This document shows, piece after piece, positions 16,970 to 24,923 of a stretch of 64,000 nucleotides of DNA. Each line of letters begins with the position of its first letter. Position 1 is the first letter of the stretch. The notes beneath the pieces are model-generated. The model was not told the DNA's origin. It was given only the letters and a program-made list of their open reading frames with translations, and searched no databases. The position numbers were made by a program, and so were the translations under genes. The stretch comes from JBARDN01 sp963755705 (GTDB lineage Bacteria; Desulfobacterota; Binatia; Binatales; Binataceae). The stretch covers positions 124,001 to 188,000 of the forward strand of contig CAVWKW010000003.1 of NCBI GenBank assembly GCA_963755705.1, given 5' to 3'.

Positions 16970-19795
16970 ATGCGCTCCCAGAGCGACACTGATCTCGGCA
17001 CGCCGTCCCGCGCGAATTCGGATGCGCCGCTCGTCACCGTGACGATCGACGGTGCGCCGATCACTGTTCCCGCGGGCACCAGCGTGATGCGCGCGGCTGC
17101 CCTCGCGGGACACGGGATTCCAAAGCTCTGCGCGACCGATTCGCTCGAGGCTTTCGGATCGTGCCGGCTCTGCCTGGTCGAGATCGAGGGGATGCGAGGC
17201 TATCCTGCCTCGTGCACCACTCCCGTGCGCGACGCGATGGCAATTCGGACTGAGAGCGCCGCGCTCGCCAAGCTCCGGCGCGGCGTGATGGAGCTGTACA
17301 TCTCCGACCATCCGCTCGATTGCCTGACCTGTCCGGCCAACGGCAACTGCGAGTTGCAGGAGATGGCCGGCGTGGTCGGATTGCGCGAAGTCCGTTACGG
17401 CTACCAGGGCGAAAATCATCTCGACGCTCCCAAGGATCAATCCAACGCGTTCTTCACCTTCGATCCCTCCCGATGCATCGTGTGCTCGCGATGCGTTCGC
17501 GCGTGCGAGGAAGTGCAGGGCACGTTTGCGCTGACGATCGAAGGCCGCGGCTTCGGATCGGTCGTCGCGGCCAGCGAGAACGAGCCGTTTGGCGCGTCAG
17601 AATGCGTATCGTGCGGAGCGTGCGTGCAATCGTGTCCGACCGCGGCGCTCACTGAGAATTCGGTTATCGCGATGGGCCAGGCCGAGCGCAACGTCATCAC
17701 CACCTGCGGCTATTGCGGAGTAGGATGCTCCTTCAAGGCGGAGATGAAGGGCGAGTCGGTCGTGAGGATGGTGCCGAATCAGAACGGCGCCTCCAATCAC
17801 GGCCACGCCTGCGTCAAGGGGCGCTTCGCGTGGGGCTACGCGACACATCCAGATCGGGTAAGGCGTCCGATGATCCGCGCGCGAATAGAAGACCCGTGGC
17901 GCGAGGTCTCGTGGGACGAGGCGATCGCGCACGCCGCGCGCGAGATGCGGCGAATCCAGAGCCGTTACGGCCGCGATGCTATCGGTGGAATCACTTCCTC
18001 GCGATGCACCAACGAAGAGACCTACCTGGTGCAGAAGCTGGTGCGCGCCGCCTTCGGCAACAACAACGTCGATACCTGCGCGCGCGTCTGCCACTCTCCG
18101 ACCGGCTACGGCCTCAAGACCGCATTCGGCACCAGCGCCACCACCCAGGATTTTGATTCGGTCCGCCAAGCGGACGTGATCATGATTATTGGCGCCAACC
18201 CGACCGAGGGTCATCCGGTCTTCGGCTCCGCGCTAAAACGGCGGATTCGCGAAGGCGCAAAGCTGATCGTGATCGATCCGCGCCAGACCGAAATCGTCAA
18301 ATTGCCCCACGTCGCCGCGTCGTATCATCTGAAGATCAGGCCCGGCACCAACGTCGCGCTGATCAACGCGATGGCGCACGTCGTGATCGCCGAAGGCCTT
18401 GCCGATTTGGATTTTGTCGCGAACCGATGCGATCTGAAAGAATTCGATATCTGGCGCACGTTCATTCTCGATCCGCGCAACTCGCCCGAGGCGGTCGAGC
18501 CGATAACCGGCGTTCCCGCCGCCGAGCTGCGCGCCGCAGCGCGCCTCTATGCATCCGTCCCGAACGCCGCCATCTACTACGGCCTGGGCGTGACCGAGCA
18601 CTGCCAGGGAACCACGATGGTGCTCGGGATGGCTAACCTTGCGATGCTCACCGGAAACATCGGACGCCCCGGTGTCGGCGTAAATCCGCTTCGTGGTCAG
18701 AATAACGTGCAAGGCTCGTGCGACATGGGTTCCTTCCCGCGCGAGCTCCCGGGCTACCGCGATATCGACGATGATGCCGCGCGCGGCTCGTTCGAGCGCG
18801 ATTGGGGAGTGAAGATCGATTCCGAACCCGGCTTCAGGATTCCGAACATGATGGATGCGGCGCTCGACGGCAGTTTCAAGGGCCTCTATGTCCAGGGCGA
18901 GGATCCGGTCCAGTCCGAGCCCGACTCGGCGCACGTGATCAAAGCGCTTCGAGAGATGGAGTGCGTCGTGTTGCAAGACATCTTCCTGAACGAGACCTCG
19001 AAATACGCGCACGTGATCCTGCCCGGATCGTCATTTCTTGAGAAGGACGGCACCTTTACCAACAGCGAGCGCCGCGTCTCGCGCGTGCGCAAGGTGATGG
19101 AGCCGCTGGCCGGTTACCAGGACTGGCAGATTACCTGCCTGCTCTCGGCGGCGCTCGGCTATCCGATGGACTATTCGCATCCGTCGGAGATCATGGACGA
19201 GATCGCGCGGCTCACTCCGACCTTTTCCGGCGTCAGCTACGAAAAGCTCGAACGCTTGGGAGGCGTGCAATGGCCGTGCAACGACGCCGCGCCCGAAGGC
19301 ACTCCGACCATGCACGTCGGCCGCTTCGTGCGCGGTCTCGGCAAGTTCACCGTCACCGCGTACATCCCCACGCAGGAGCGCACTTCGGCGCGCTTTCCAC
19401 TCATCCTGACGACCGGCCGCATCCTCACCCAGTACAACGTCGGCTCCCAGACCCGCCGCACCGCGAATGCGGCGCTCCACGCCGAGGACCTGCTTGAAAT
19501 TCATCCCCATGACGCTGAGCAACGCGGAATCCGCGATGGCGTATGGGTCAATGTGCGGTCGCGCAAGGGTGCGACCCGGCTTCGCGCGCGATTGTCCGAA
19601 CGGATGCAGCCCGGAGTCGTGTACACCACGTTTCATCATCCGGAGTCGCAGACCAATCTGCTCACCACCGAATTTTCGGATTGGGCGACCAATTGTCCCG
19701 AATACAAGGTTACGGCGGTCGAAGTTCTGCCGGTAGCCCGGCTCGAGGATTACGAGCGCGAACCCAATTCATCTTCATCGAGCGCCGTCGAGTAG
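16970..19795 (+). CDS. fdsA: NAD-dependent formate dehydrogenase, alpha catalytic subunit (Mo/W-bis-MGD)
   Basis: A 941-residue catalytic subunit oxidising formate to CO2. N-terminal [2Fe-2S] Cys in KLCATDSLEAFGSCRLCLVE, the His-Cys3 set in DHPLDCLTCPANGNCELQ, two ferredoxin [4Fe-4S] sets (CIVCSRCVRACE; CVSCGACVQSCP), then the molybdopterin domain with its own CGYCGVGC plus GHACVKGRF. The active-site metal ligand is Cys in DTCARVCHSPTGYG, with the conserved His next to it, so it is a Cys rather than a selenocysteine enzyme. The full size matches FdsA/FdhF-type soluble enzymes. AAGG lies 10 bases before the ATG. Confidence 0.96.
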   Translation: MRSQSDTDLGTPSRANSDAPLVTVTIDGAPITVPAGTSVMRAAALAGHGIPKLCATDSLEAFGSCRLCLVEIEGMRGYPASCTTPVRDAMAIRTESAALAKLRRGVMELYISDHPLDCLTCPANGNCELQEMAGVVGLREVRYGYQGENHLDAPKDQSNAFFTFDPSRCIVCSRCVRACEEVQGTFALTIEGRGFGSVVAASENEPFGASECVSCGACVQSCPTAALTENSVIAMGQAERNVITTCGYCGVGCSFKAEMKGESVVRMVPNQNGASNHGHACVKGRFAWGYATHPDRVRRPMIRARIEDPWREVSWDEAIAHAAREMRRIQSRYGRDAIGGITSSRCTNEETYLVQKLVRAAFGNNNVDTCARVCHSPTGYGLKTAFGTSATTQDFDSVRQADVIMIIGANPTEGHPVFGSALKRRIREGAKLIVIDPRQTEIVKLPHVAASYHLKIRPGTNVALINAMAHVVIAEGLADLDFVANRCDLKEFDIWRTFILDPRNSPEAVEPITGVPAAELRAAARLYASVPNAAIYYGLGVTEHCQGTTMVLGMANLAMLTGNIGRPGVGVNPLRGQNNVQGSCDMGSFPRELPGYRDIDDDAARGSFERDWGVKIDSEPGFRIPNMMDAALDGSFKGLYVQGEDPVQSEPDSAHVIKALREMECVVLQDIFLNETSKYAHVILPGSSFLEKDGTFTNSERRVSRVRKVMEPLAGYQDWQITCLLSAALGYPMDYSHPSEIMDEIARLTPTFSGVSYEKLERLGGVQWPCNDAAPEGTPTMHVGRFVRGLGKFTVTAYIPTQERTSARFPLILTTGRILTQYNVGSQTRRTANAALHAEDLLEIHPHDAEQRGIRDGVWVNVRSRKGATRLRARLSERMQPGVVYTTFHHPESQTNLLTTEFSDWATNCPEYKVTAVEVLPVARLEDYEREPNSSSSSAVE

Positions 19796-19801
19796 CCAAC
19801 A

Positions 19802-20077
19802 GTGGACATCCGGCGTCTGGTCAGAATGGCGAACGATATCGGCGCATTCTTCGAGGCCTATCCCGATCGCGCCCAAGCGGTGGCGGGCGTCACCCATCAT
19901 CTGCGCAGCCGCTGGGCGCCGGTGATGCGCCGGCAGATCATCGAATACCTGGCGGCAGATGGAGCAGGCTTAAGCGACATCGCGCGCGACGCCATTACGG
20001 CGCTCTCGCGTCAGGACGCGCCGCACGGCGCGGAGCACGCCTCGGCGGATAGCGGCGGTGAAAAACCCCATCGATGA
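19802..20077 (+). CDS. fdsD: Formate dehydrogenase delta subunit
   Basis: A 91-residue protein starting at GTG, six bases past the fdsA stop. RMANDIGAFFEAYPDRAQA and HHLRSRWAPVMRRQIIEYL are the typical features of FdsD, a small subunit of molybdenum NAD-linked formate dehydrogenases; its detailed role (assembly or stability) is not settled. Its 3' end overlaps the GTG start of fdhD by 20 bases, so the two are coupled. Length matches other FdsD proteins (60-100 residues). Confidence 0.88.
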   Translation: MDIRRLVRMANDIGAFFEAYPDRAQAVAGVTHHLRSRWAPVMRRQIIEYLAADGAGLSDIARDAITALSRQDAPHGAEHASADSGGEKPHR

Positions 20078-20885
20078 CGACCGCATCGCGCGCGTGAATG
20101 CGCTCAAGTGGTCCGGCGGACGCGCGGCCCGGAGCGAGGAATGCCTTGCCGGGGAAGAGCCGCTCGAAATCCGCCTCGGCGGCCGCCGCTTCACGCTCAC
20201 GATGCGCACGCCGGGCAATGACGACGAGCTGGTCGCGGGATTTCTCTTCGCCGAAGGCTTCGTCGCGTCCGCGCACGAGCTGGGCGAGATTCGCCGCGTC
20301 CGCGGATCGGACGGCAAGCCTGAACTCAACATTATTGACGTGGTTCTGGAGGTTCCGGCCGACGCTCTGCGCGAGCGTCTGAAGCGCAACTTCGCGATCA
20401 GTTCGAGCTGCGGCATCTGCGGCAAAACCAGCATCGAGTCGATCACCCGCCGAGTCGCTCCTCCCAAGGGCGAGGTTCGAGTGAAGCCGCAGACAATCCT
20501 GAGCCTCGCCGCCGCGATGCGCTCTGAGCAGAAAATCTTCGCCGCTACTGGGGGCCTGCACGCCGCCGCGCTATTCGACCTCGCCGGAAAAATCGCCGCG
20601 CTGCGCGAAGACGTCGGACGGCACAACGCCGTGGACAAGATCATCGGATGGGCGCTTGCCGCCGGGATAGTCCCGCTGAGCGATCACATCCTGATGGTGA
20701 GCGGCCGGCTTTCATTCGAGCTGGTGCAAAAGGCCGCCGCCGCCGGCGTCTCAATCCTGGCCGCGGTCTCCGCGCCGTCATCGCTCGCGGTCGCGCTCGC
20801 AGAAGAAGCCGGCACCACGATAATCGGCTTCCTGCGCGACCGAAGCTTCAACATCTACACGCATCCCGAGCGGATCGCGCCTTAA
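20058..20885 (+). CDS. fdhD: Formate dehydrogenase accessory sulfurtransferase FdhD
   Basis: A 275-residue protein that carries sulfur from IscS to the molybdenum cofactor, needed for active formate dehydrogenase. The SSCGICGK motif with its two Cys (about residue 117-122) is the hallmark. PLEIRLGGRRFTLTMRTPG, EDVGRHNAVDK and SGRLSFELVQKAA are also family signatures. The start is a GTG inside the end of fdsD. It completes the operon, as in other fds loci. The molybdenum insertase gene moeA is 10 kb downstream. Confidence 0.95.
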   Translation: MKNPIDDDRIARVNALKWSGGRAARSEECLAGEEPLEIRLGGRRFTLTMRTPGNDDELVAGFLFAEGFVASAHELGEIRRVRGSDGKPELNIIDVVLEVPADALRERLKRNFAISSSCGICGKTSIESITRRVAPPKGEVRVKPQTILSLAAAMRSEQKIFAATGGLHAAALFDLAGKIAALREDVGRHNAVDKIIGWALAAGIVPLSDHILMVSGRLSFELVQKAAAAGVSILAAVSAPSSLAVALAEEAGTTIIGFLRDRSFNIYTHPERIAP

Positions 20886-20908
20886 GTGGTTGGCTCTCGC
20901 CTCGATTT

Positions 20909-20929
20909 TGTATTACAACGTGTATTACA
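20909..20929. promoter_or_regulatory. Tandem palindromic operator of the VapBC-type module
   Basis: Two identical copies of the 9-base near-palindrome TGTATTACA (half-sites TGTA and TACA) lie at 20909-20917 and 20921-20929, centred 12 bases apart, directly before the antitoxin Shine-Dalgarno AGGAG. Ribbon-helix-helix antitoxins bind tandem half-sites with this kind of spacing, so this is a good candidate autoregulatory operator. The match is seen in the sequence; binding is inference. Confidence 0.65.
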
Positions 20930-20939
20930 GGAGATTGCA

Positions 20940-21215
20940 GTGGGCATTCTAACGGTGAGACTTAACGCGGAAGACGACGCGCTCGTTGCGCGTCTCGCGC
21001 GCCAAAGTGGCGCCAGCAAGTCCGAATTTGTCCGCGACCTGATCCGAGCACGTGCCGCTCGGACCCAGACCAAAAAATCAGCCGAGACTCCCTATGAGCG
21101 CATCAAGCACCTCATCGGGTCATGTAGTAGTGGCGGGTTAAATCTGTCGGAACGGACCGGCGACAAATTCTACGCGATGCTCGTGGAGGATCGAAAACGC
21201 CGTGATTCTGGTTGA
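20940..21215 (+). CDS. Ribbon-helix-helix antitoxin (VapB-like)
   Basis: A 91-residue protein from a GTG preceded by AGGAG at 7-8 bases. ILTVRLNAEDDALVARLARQ then SGASKSEFVRDLIRARAA form a ribbon-helix-helix DNA-binding region; the C-terminal half, ending ERTGDKFYAMLVEDRKRR, would wrap the toxin. It neutralises the PIN-domain toxin encoded next, whose start overlaps its last 14 bases, and probably represses the operon through the tandem palindromes just upstream. Classed by RHH fold rather than AbrB fold, which is the other common VapB type. Confidence 0.85.
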   Translation: MGILTVRLNAEDDALVARLARQSGASKSEFVRDLIRARAARTQTKKSAETPYERIKHLIGSCSSGGLNLSERTGDKFYAMLVEDRKRRDSG

Positions 21216-21606
21216 CGCGGGGCCCCTCGTCGCACTACTCGATCGAACTGATCCGCTGCACCGTGCGTGTCGCGATTGTTGGGTAGCAATTGACGACGAA
21301 CTCGTCACCGTGTGGCCGGTTGTGACCGAGGCGATGCACTTGCTGCGCAGGGTATTCGGAGCGCAGGACCGGTTGTGGGAAGTAATCGATCGCTATCCCA
21401 TACTACTCGCGCCGCTGACCGCTGCCGATCTTCCCAGAATGCGCGAGCTGATGCGCAAGTACCGCGACCTGCCGATGGATCTCGCCGACGCCGCGCTTGT
21501 GCGTATCGCTGAACGCGAACGTATCCGGCGCATCTTCACGGTCGATCGCCGGGATTTCGAGATCTATCGCCCCTACCGCCTCGGCCGCTTCGACGTAATT
21601 CCCTGA
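21202..21606 (+). CDS. PIN-domain toxin (VapC-like RNase)
   Basis: A 134-residue PIN domain. The acidic metal-binding residues are Asp5 (ILVDAGPLVALLD), Glu43 (VVTEAMHLL), Asp93/Asp96 (MDLADAALV) and Asp115 (FTVDRRDFE). VapC toxins are Mg-dependent endoribonucleases, often cutting tRNA or the sarcin-ricin loop, with the target set by the variable surface. The GTG start overlaps the antitoxin frame by 14 bases. All catalytic residues are intact, so the module looks functional. Confidence 0.88.
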   Translation: MILVDAGPLVALLDRTDPLHRACRDCWVAIDDELVTVWPVVTEAMHLLRRVFGAQDRLWEVIDRYPILLAPLTAADLPRMRELMRKYRDLPMDLADAALVRIAERERIRRIFTVDRRDFEIYRPYRLGRFDVIP

Positions 21607-21677
21607 GGTCAAAACCGCGCCCCTTGAGCGGCGCCGACTCCGGTGCTTAAGCTGCTTGGTCATGCAGGAGTCGCCCG

Positions 21678-23450
21678 ATGTTTGCGCGTAAGCGCGCGCT
21701 CGATCGCCTTGCCCGGGAAAAGACGCTCTACCAGCGCCATCCGGGCGGAGAGGTTTCGGTGTGCGTGGTTTACCCGAACGTCTATCCGGTGGCGATGGCG
21801 AATCTCGGCTTCCAGGCCGTCTTTCATATCTTCGATTCGAATCCCTCCGTCGATGCCGAGCGCGGCTTCCTGCCCGATCCCGACGAGCGCCCCGCGATCG
21901 CGTCGGGCGCGGCGCGGATCCTCTCGTTCGAGCGCGGCCGTCCGCTGTCTGATTTCGATATCCTGGCGTTTTCGATCCCGTTTGAAACCGACTATCTGAA
22001 CCTGCTCGCGATTCTGCGCTCGGCCGCAATCCCGCCGCGCCGCGCCGACCGCGCGGGCCGCAACTTTCCCCTCGTGATCGCCGGCGGCTCCGCAATCTTT
22101 CTTAATCCCGAGCCGATCGCCGACTTCGTCGATCTCTTTTTGATCGGCGAGGGCGAGCAGATGGTGCCCGAGTTTATCCAGAGCTTCCTCGACTCGCGCG
22201 AAAATCCCGCGCGCCTCGACGATCTCGCGCAGGTCGCAGGCGCTTACCGTCCTGACTACTACCGCCCCGCCTACGACGAACGCGGATGCCTCGCGTCGGT
22301 AACCTACATCGGTCCCGGCAAGCCCGCCGTCGAGCGCAGACTGATCAAAGACCTCAATCAGTTCACCACCGCGTCACTGATTCTCACCGAAGAGTCCGTC
22401 TTCGGCGACATGTACCTGGTCGAAGCCAGCCGCGGATGCCAATGGGGATGCCGCTTCTGCGCCGCGGGCTTCATGTACCGGCCGATCCGTTATCGCTCGC
22501 CCGGGATGCTCACGGCGGAGGCCACGCGCGGCCTCGCCGAGCGCAAAGTAATCGGCCTGGTGGGCGCGGAGATGGCAAGCGTGCCGGGGGTCGCCGAGAT
22601 CGCGCAGAGCGTCGCCGACGCTGGCGGACGGCTATCGCCGTCCTCGCTCAAGGCCGATTGCATCTCGCCCAAACTCGCCTCCGCGCTCTCACAGGCCGGA
22701 AATCGCAGCGTCACGATCGCGCCCGAAGCCGGCAGCGAGCGGATGCGCAAAGTAATCAACAAAAACCTTAGCGAAACGGAAATCCTCGAGGCCGCGGCGA
22801 TGATGATGGGCGAGGGGGTCGAGAACCTCAAGCTCTATTTCATGCTCGGCCTGCCCGAGGAACAGGATCACGACGTTCTGGGAATCGCGCATCTGGCCGG
22901 AAAGATCCTCGAGCAGGCGCGCGCGCGCCGCCAGCATATCGGCCGCGTTACGGTCTCGCTCAATCCGTTCGTGCCCAAGCCATGGACGCCGTTCCAGTGG
23001 GATCCGATGGAAGAACCGCGCGCGACCAAGCGCAAGATAGCGCTCTTAAGAAGCGCGCTCGGAAAACTCGGCGCGGAAAAATATGGGGCCATCGAGCTCG
23101 ATTCCGAATCTCCGCGCGAAGCGTACTTCCAAACTCTCGTCTCCCGCGGCGACCGCCGTGTCGGCGCGATCCTCGAACGCTTGGACGCAGCGGGATGCGA
23201 CGCGCCCGGACCGATCTGGCGCGAGCTCGCGGAGATTGGCCGAGAAGCCGAAGACGGCGGATGGACCGCCAGCCCCAATCCCGACTTCTACGTGACTCGC
23301 CGCTTCGCCGACGACGAACTCCTGCCGTGGGATTTTATCGACCATCACATTCACAAGTGGTTCCTGCTGTCCGAGCGCAAGAAGGCCCACTTCGAGCATC
23401 AAACCCCGCCCTGCGACGTCACCCGCTGCGACGTCTGCGGCGCTTGCTGA
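21678..23450 (+). CDS. Radical SAM protein with N-terminal B12-binding-like domain
   Basis: A 590-residue protein with AGGAG 8 bases before the ATG. Residues about 20-190 look like the B12-binding-like fold (VSVCVVYPNVYPVAMANLG; FPLVIAGGSAIFLNPEPIADF). The radical SAM domain carries the CxxxCxxC cluster motif in RGCQWGCRFCAAGF (about residue 250), with later EAGSERMRKVINKNL and YFMLGLPEEQDHDV. The tail ends with a Cys cluster CDVTRCDVCGAC. It matches the TIGR03960-type group of unassigned radical SAM proteins, often followed by a DUF2344 protein; no such partner follows here. The chemistry is unknown. Confidence 0.88.
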   Translation: MFARKRALDRLAREKTLYQRHPGGEVSVCVVYPNVYPVAMANLGFQAVFHIFDSNPSVDAERGFLPDPDERPAIASGAARILSFERGRPLSDFDILAFSIPFETDYLNLLAILRSAAIPPRRADRAGRNFPLVIAGGSAIFLNPEPIADFVDLFLIGEGEQMVPEFIQSFLDSRENPARLDDLAQVAGAYRPDYYRPAYDERGCLASVTYIGPGKPAVERRLIKDLNQFTTASLILTEESVFGDMYLVEASRGCQWGCRFCAAGFMYRPIRYRSPGMLTAEATRGLAERKVIGLVGAEMASVPGVAEIAQSVADAGGRLSPSSLKADCISPKLASALSQAGNRSVTIAPEAGSERMRKVINKNLSETEILEAAAMMMGEGVENLKLYFMLGLPEEQDHDVLGIAHLAGKILEQARARRQHIGRVTVSLNPFVPKPWTPFQWDPMEEPRATKRKIALLRSALGKLGAEKYGAIELDSESPREAYFQTLVSRGDRRVGAILERLDAAGCDAPGPIWRELAEIGREAEDGGWTASPNPDFYVTRRFADDELLPWDFIDHHIHKWFLLSERKKAHFEHQTPPCDVTRCDVCGAC

Positions 23451-23507
23451 TTCACAGCTACTTTTAATATGTGGAAAAGGATGGGTGGAGGAGGCAGACA
23501 GATAGGC

Positions 23508-24176
23508 ATGAAAACTGGAATCGCTCGAATACCTGCCATCGCAATCGCGATTCTTGCCGCCGCCGCGATCGCGGTCCAATTCGCGACGACAGCCTTCGCC
23601 GCACCTCCTGATCCCGGTGAACCCCAAACCTCGGTGGTGCCCGCCGGACCCAACAGCGGCCCAAGCGCCGCTCCTTCGATCTCCGAACCGGCAGGGGAAT
23701 CCGCAGCCTCTCCGGCAGAGGCTCCGCCCGTCGCCCCCGAGCACAAGAAAGCGTCGGCGTCGCATTTGAAGTTCAATCCGGGCGAGGTCGAGCCGGGCAA
23801 CGCGCGCGCAAAACTGCTCGAAAATACCTGGGCGTACAGCGAGCCTTCGAAATCCAGTACGCGCGTCGAACCTGTCGAGCAGGGCAAGTTCGTAATCGTA
23901 ACCGGATCGACGCACTATTTTCTGCAGGTAAAGCTCAAGTCTGGAAAAACCGCATACGTCGAACAGTCGGCGGTCGATTTGGTTAAGCCGACCGACAAGA
24001 TTTTCAAGCTGACCAAAAACGCCGCAGTCCTCGACAAGCCCAACCGCTGGGGCAAGAAGCTATCGGAGGTTCACGCGGGTTTCGACGTACACGTAATAGG
24101 TATCGCGCTAAGCTACGTAAAAATCCGAATGAAAAGCGGCCTCGAAGGCTTCATCCCAACCTCCGCGATGCAGTAA
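23508..24176 (+). CDS. Exported SH3-like domain protein
   Basis: A 222-residue protein. A hydrophobic signal segment (IPAIAIAILAAAAIAVQFAT, then AFA-A) is followed by a Pro/Ala/Ser-rich linker to about residue 95. Then come two bacterial SH3-like repeats: KLLENTWAYSEPSKSSTRVE to YVEQSAVDLV, and IFKLTKNAAVLDKPNRWGKK to GFIPTSAMQ. Such domains usually bind peptidoglycan or partner proteins in the envelope. The ATG at 23508 is preferred because it begins the signal peptide; GGAGG lies about 13 bases upstream, which is long. An ATG at 23469 is possible. There is no catalytic domain; function unknown. Confidence 0.8.
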   Translation: MKTGIARIPAIAIAILAAAAIAVQFATTAFAAPPDPGEPQTSVVPAGPNSGPSAAPSISEPAGESAASPAEAPPVAPEHKKASASHLKFNPGEVEPGNARAKLLENTWAYSEPSKSSTRVEPVEQGKFVIVTGSTHYFLQVKLKSGKTAYVEQSAVDLVKPTDKIFKLTKNAAVLDKPNRWGKKLSEVHAGFDVHVIGIALSYVKIRMKSGLEGFIPTSAMQ

Positions 24177-24180
24177 GCGA

Positions 24181-24349
24181 ACGACGCTTCGCGTGGGCCG
24201 ACGAGCCGTCGGCGGCCACTTGCAGAGAAGGAACGCGGCGCGATGCTTTTTTTTCGCGAGCATCGTGACGCGTGGGAAATGGCGGCTTGCTCAATAGCGC
24301 TTTTCTGCCAGTGGTGGCCGACGGCTCGTCGGTCCACGCGTAGCGTCGT
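24181..24349. repeat. Inverted-repeat element (MITE- or REP-like)
   Basis: Arms 24181-24229 and 24301-24349 are reverse complements over 49 bases with about 6 mismatches; within each arm CCGACG-AGC-CGTCGG is itself a small hairpin. The 71-base centre holds no gene. The element starts 4 bases past the SH3-protein stop. It may be a non-autonomous mobile element or an extragenic palindrome that also ends transcription. No target-site duplication was obvious. Confidence 0.65.
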
Positions 24350-24389
24350 CTGTCGTGCGGAGCGGCACTTCGCGAGCCTCTGGCGGCTC

Positions 24390-24411
24390 CCTAACGCTCA
24401 TTAGGTTTTTT
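24390..24411 (+). terminator. Possible weak rho-independent terminator
   Basis: A 5-bp stem (CCTAA / TTAGG) with a 6-base loop is followed at once by six T residues. The stem is short and AT-rich, so strength is doubtful, but the T tract stands out in this GC-rich sequence and lies past the SH3-protein gene and its repeat. Confidence 0.35.
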
Positions 24412-24923
24412 GCCAGATTTGTTCATGGCTGAACTGTTCAGCCTTATGCGCGCCGCCGCCCTGTGTAGAATGGAGCGCATGAGGATGCCATCAAACTATT
24501 TCCTCTCAATGAACGTCGGCATCTCGCGTGCCGATATTGCGGGGCTAGCGCTCAATCGACCATCCGCCATGCCGAATTCGCAAAATATTAAAAACTGGAG
24601 GGAAGCGACTCTCAGATCGAAATTCACTAAGACTTTCAAAGAGAAGTTCCAAAAGCTCGGATCAAATCAGCTCAAAGGAACCCACCGCCGAGACATCGTT
24701 TCCATTCGCACTTCGCGCGTTCGGGGTACGCCCCGCGACGCGACGAATCTCGTGCTTGTCCCAATCCACACGCGACTGCTGGACGATCGAGATCTCTGCC
24801 TGATGCTAGCCCCAGCTATGCACATCCCGCGTCCGTCATCCCACGTGCGCTCGACGCTTGCCGGGTGCGCGAGCTATAAATCTCTGCGCGCCGAGCCCGT
24901 TGGCGCCAGAGGCGGGAATTTTG
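24412..24923 (+). other. Gene-free stretch before the MFS gene
   Basis: About 510 bases with no protein frame I can support on either strand. Around 24480-24600 one short plus frame contains ACRYCGASAQS, a zinc-ribbon-like CxxC, but it soon stops and has no start or partner motif, so it may be a remnant or chance. The part from 24530 to 24690 is AT-richer than its surroundings. TATAAA at 24875-24880 could be a -10 element for the MFS gene but has no good -35. Confidence 0.4.

Noticed and set aside
18072..18110. Possible selenocysteine in the formate dehydrogenase
   Set aside because: The active-site codon reads Cys (RVCHSPT) and no in-frame TGA is present in the gene.
24480..24600. Zinc-ribbon-like ACRYCGASAQS in a short frame, possible transposase remnant
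   Set aside because: It stops soon, lacks catalytic motifs and any inverted ends, so there is no support for an insertion sequence.
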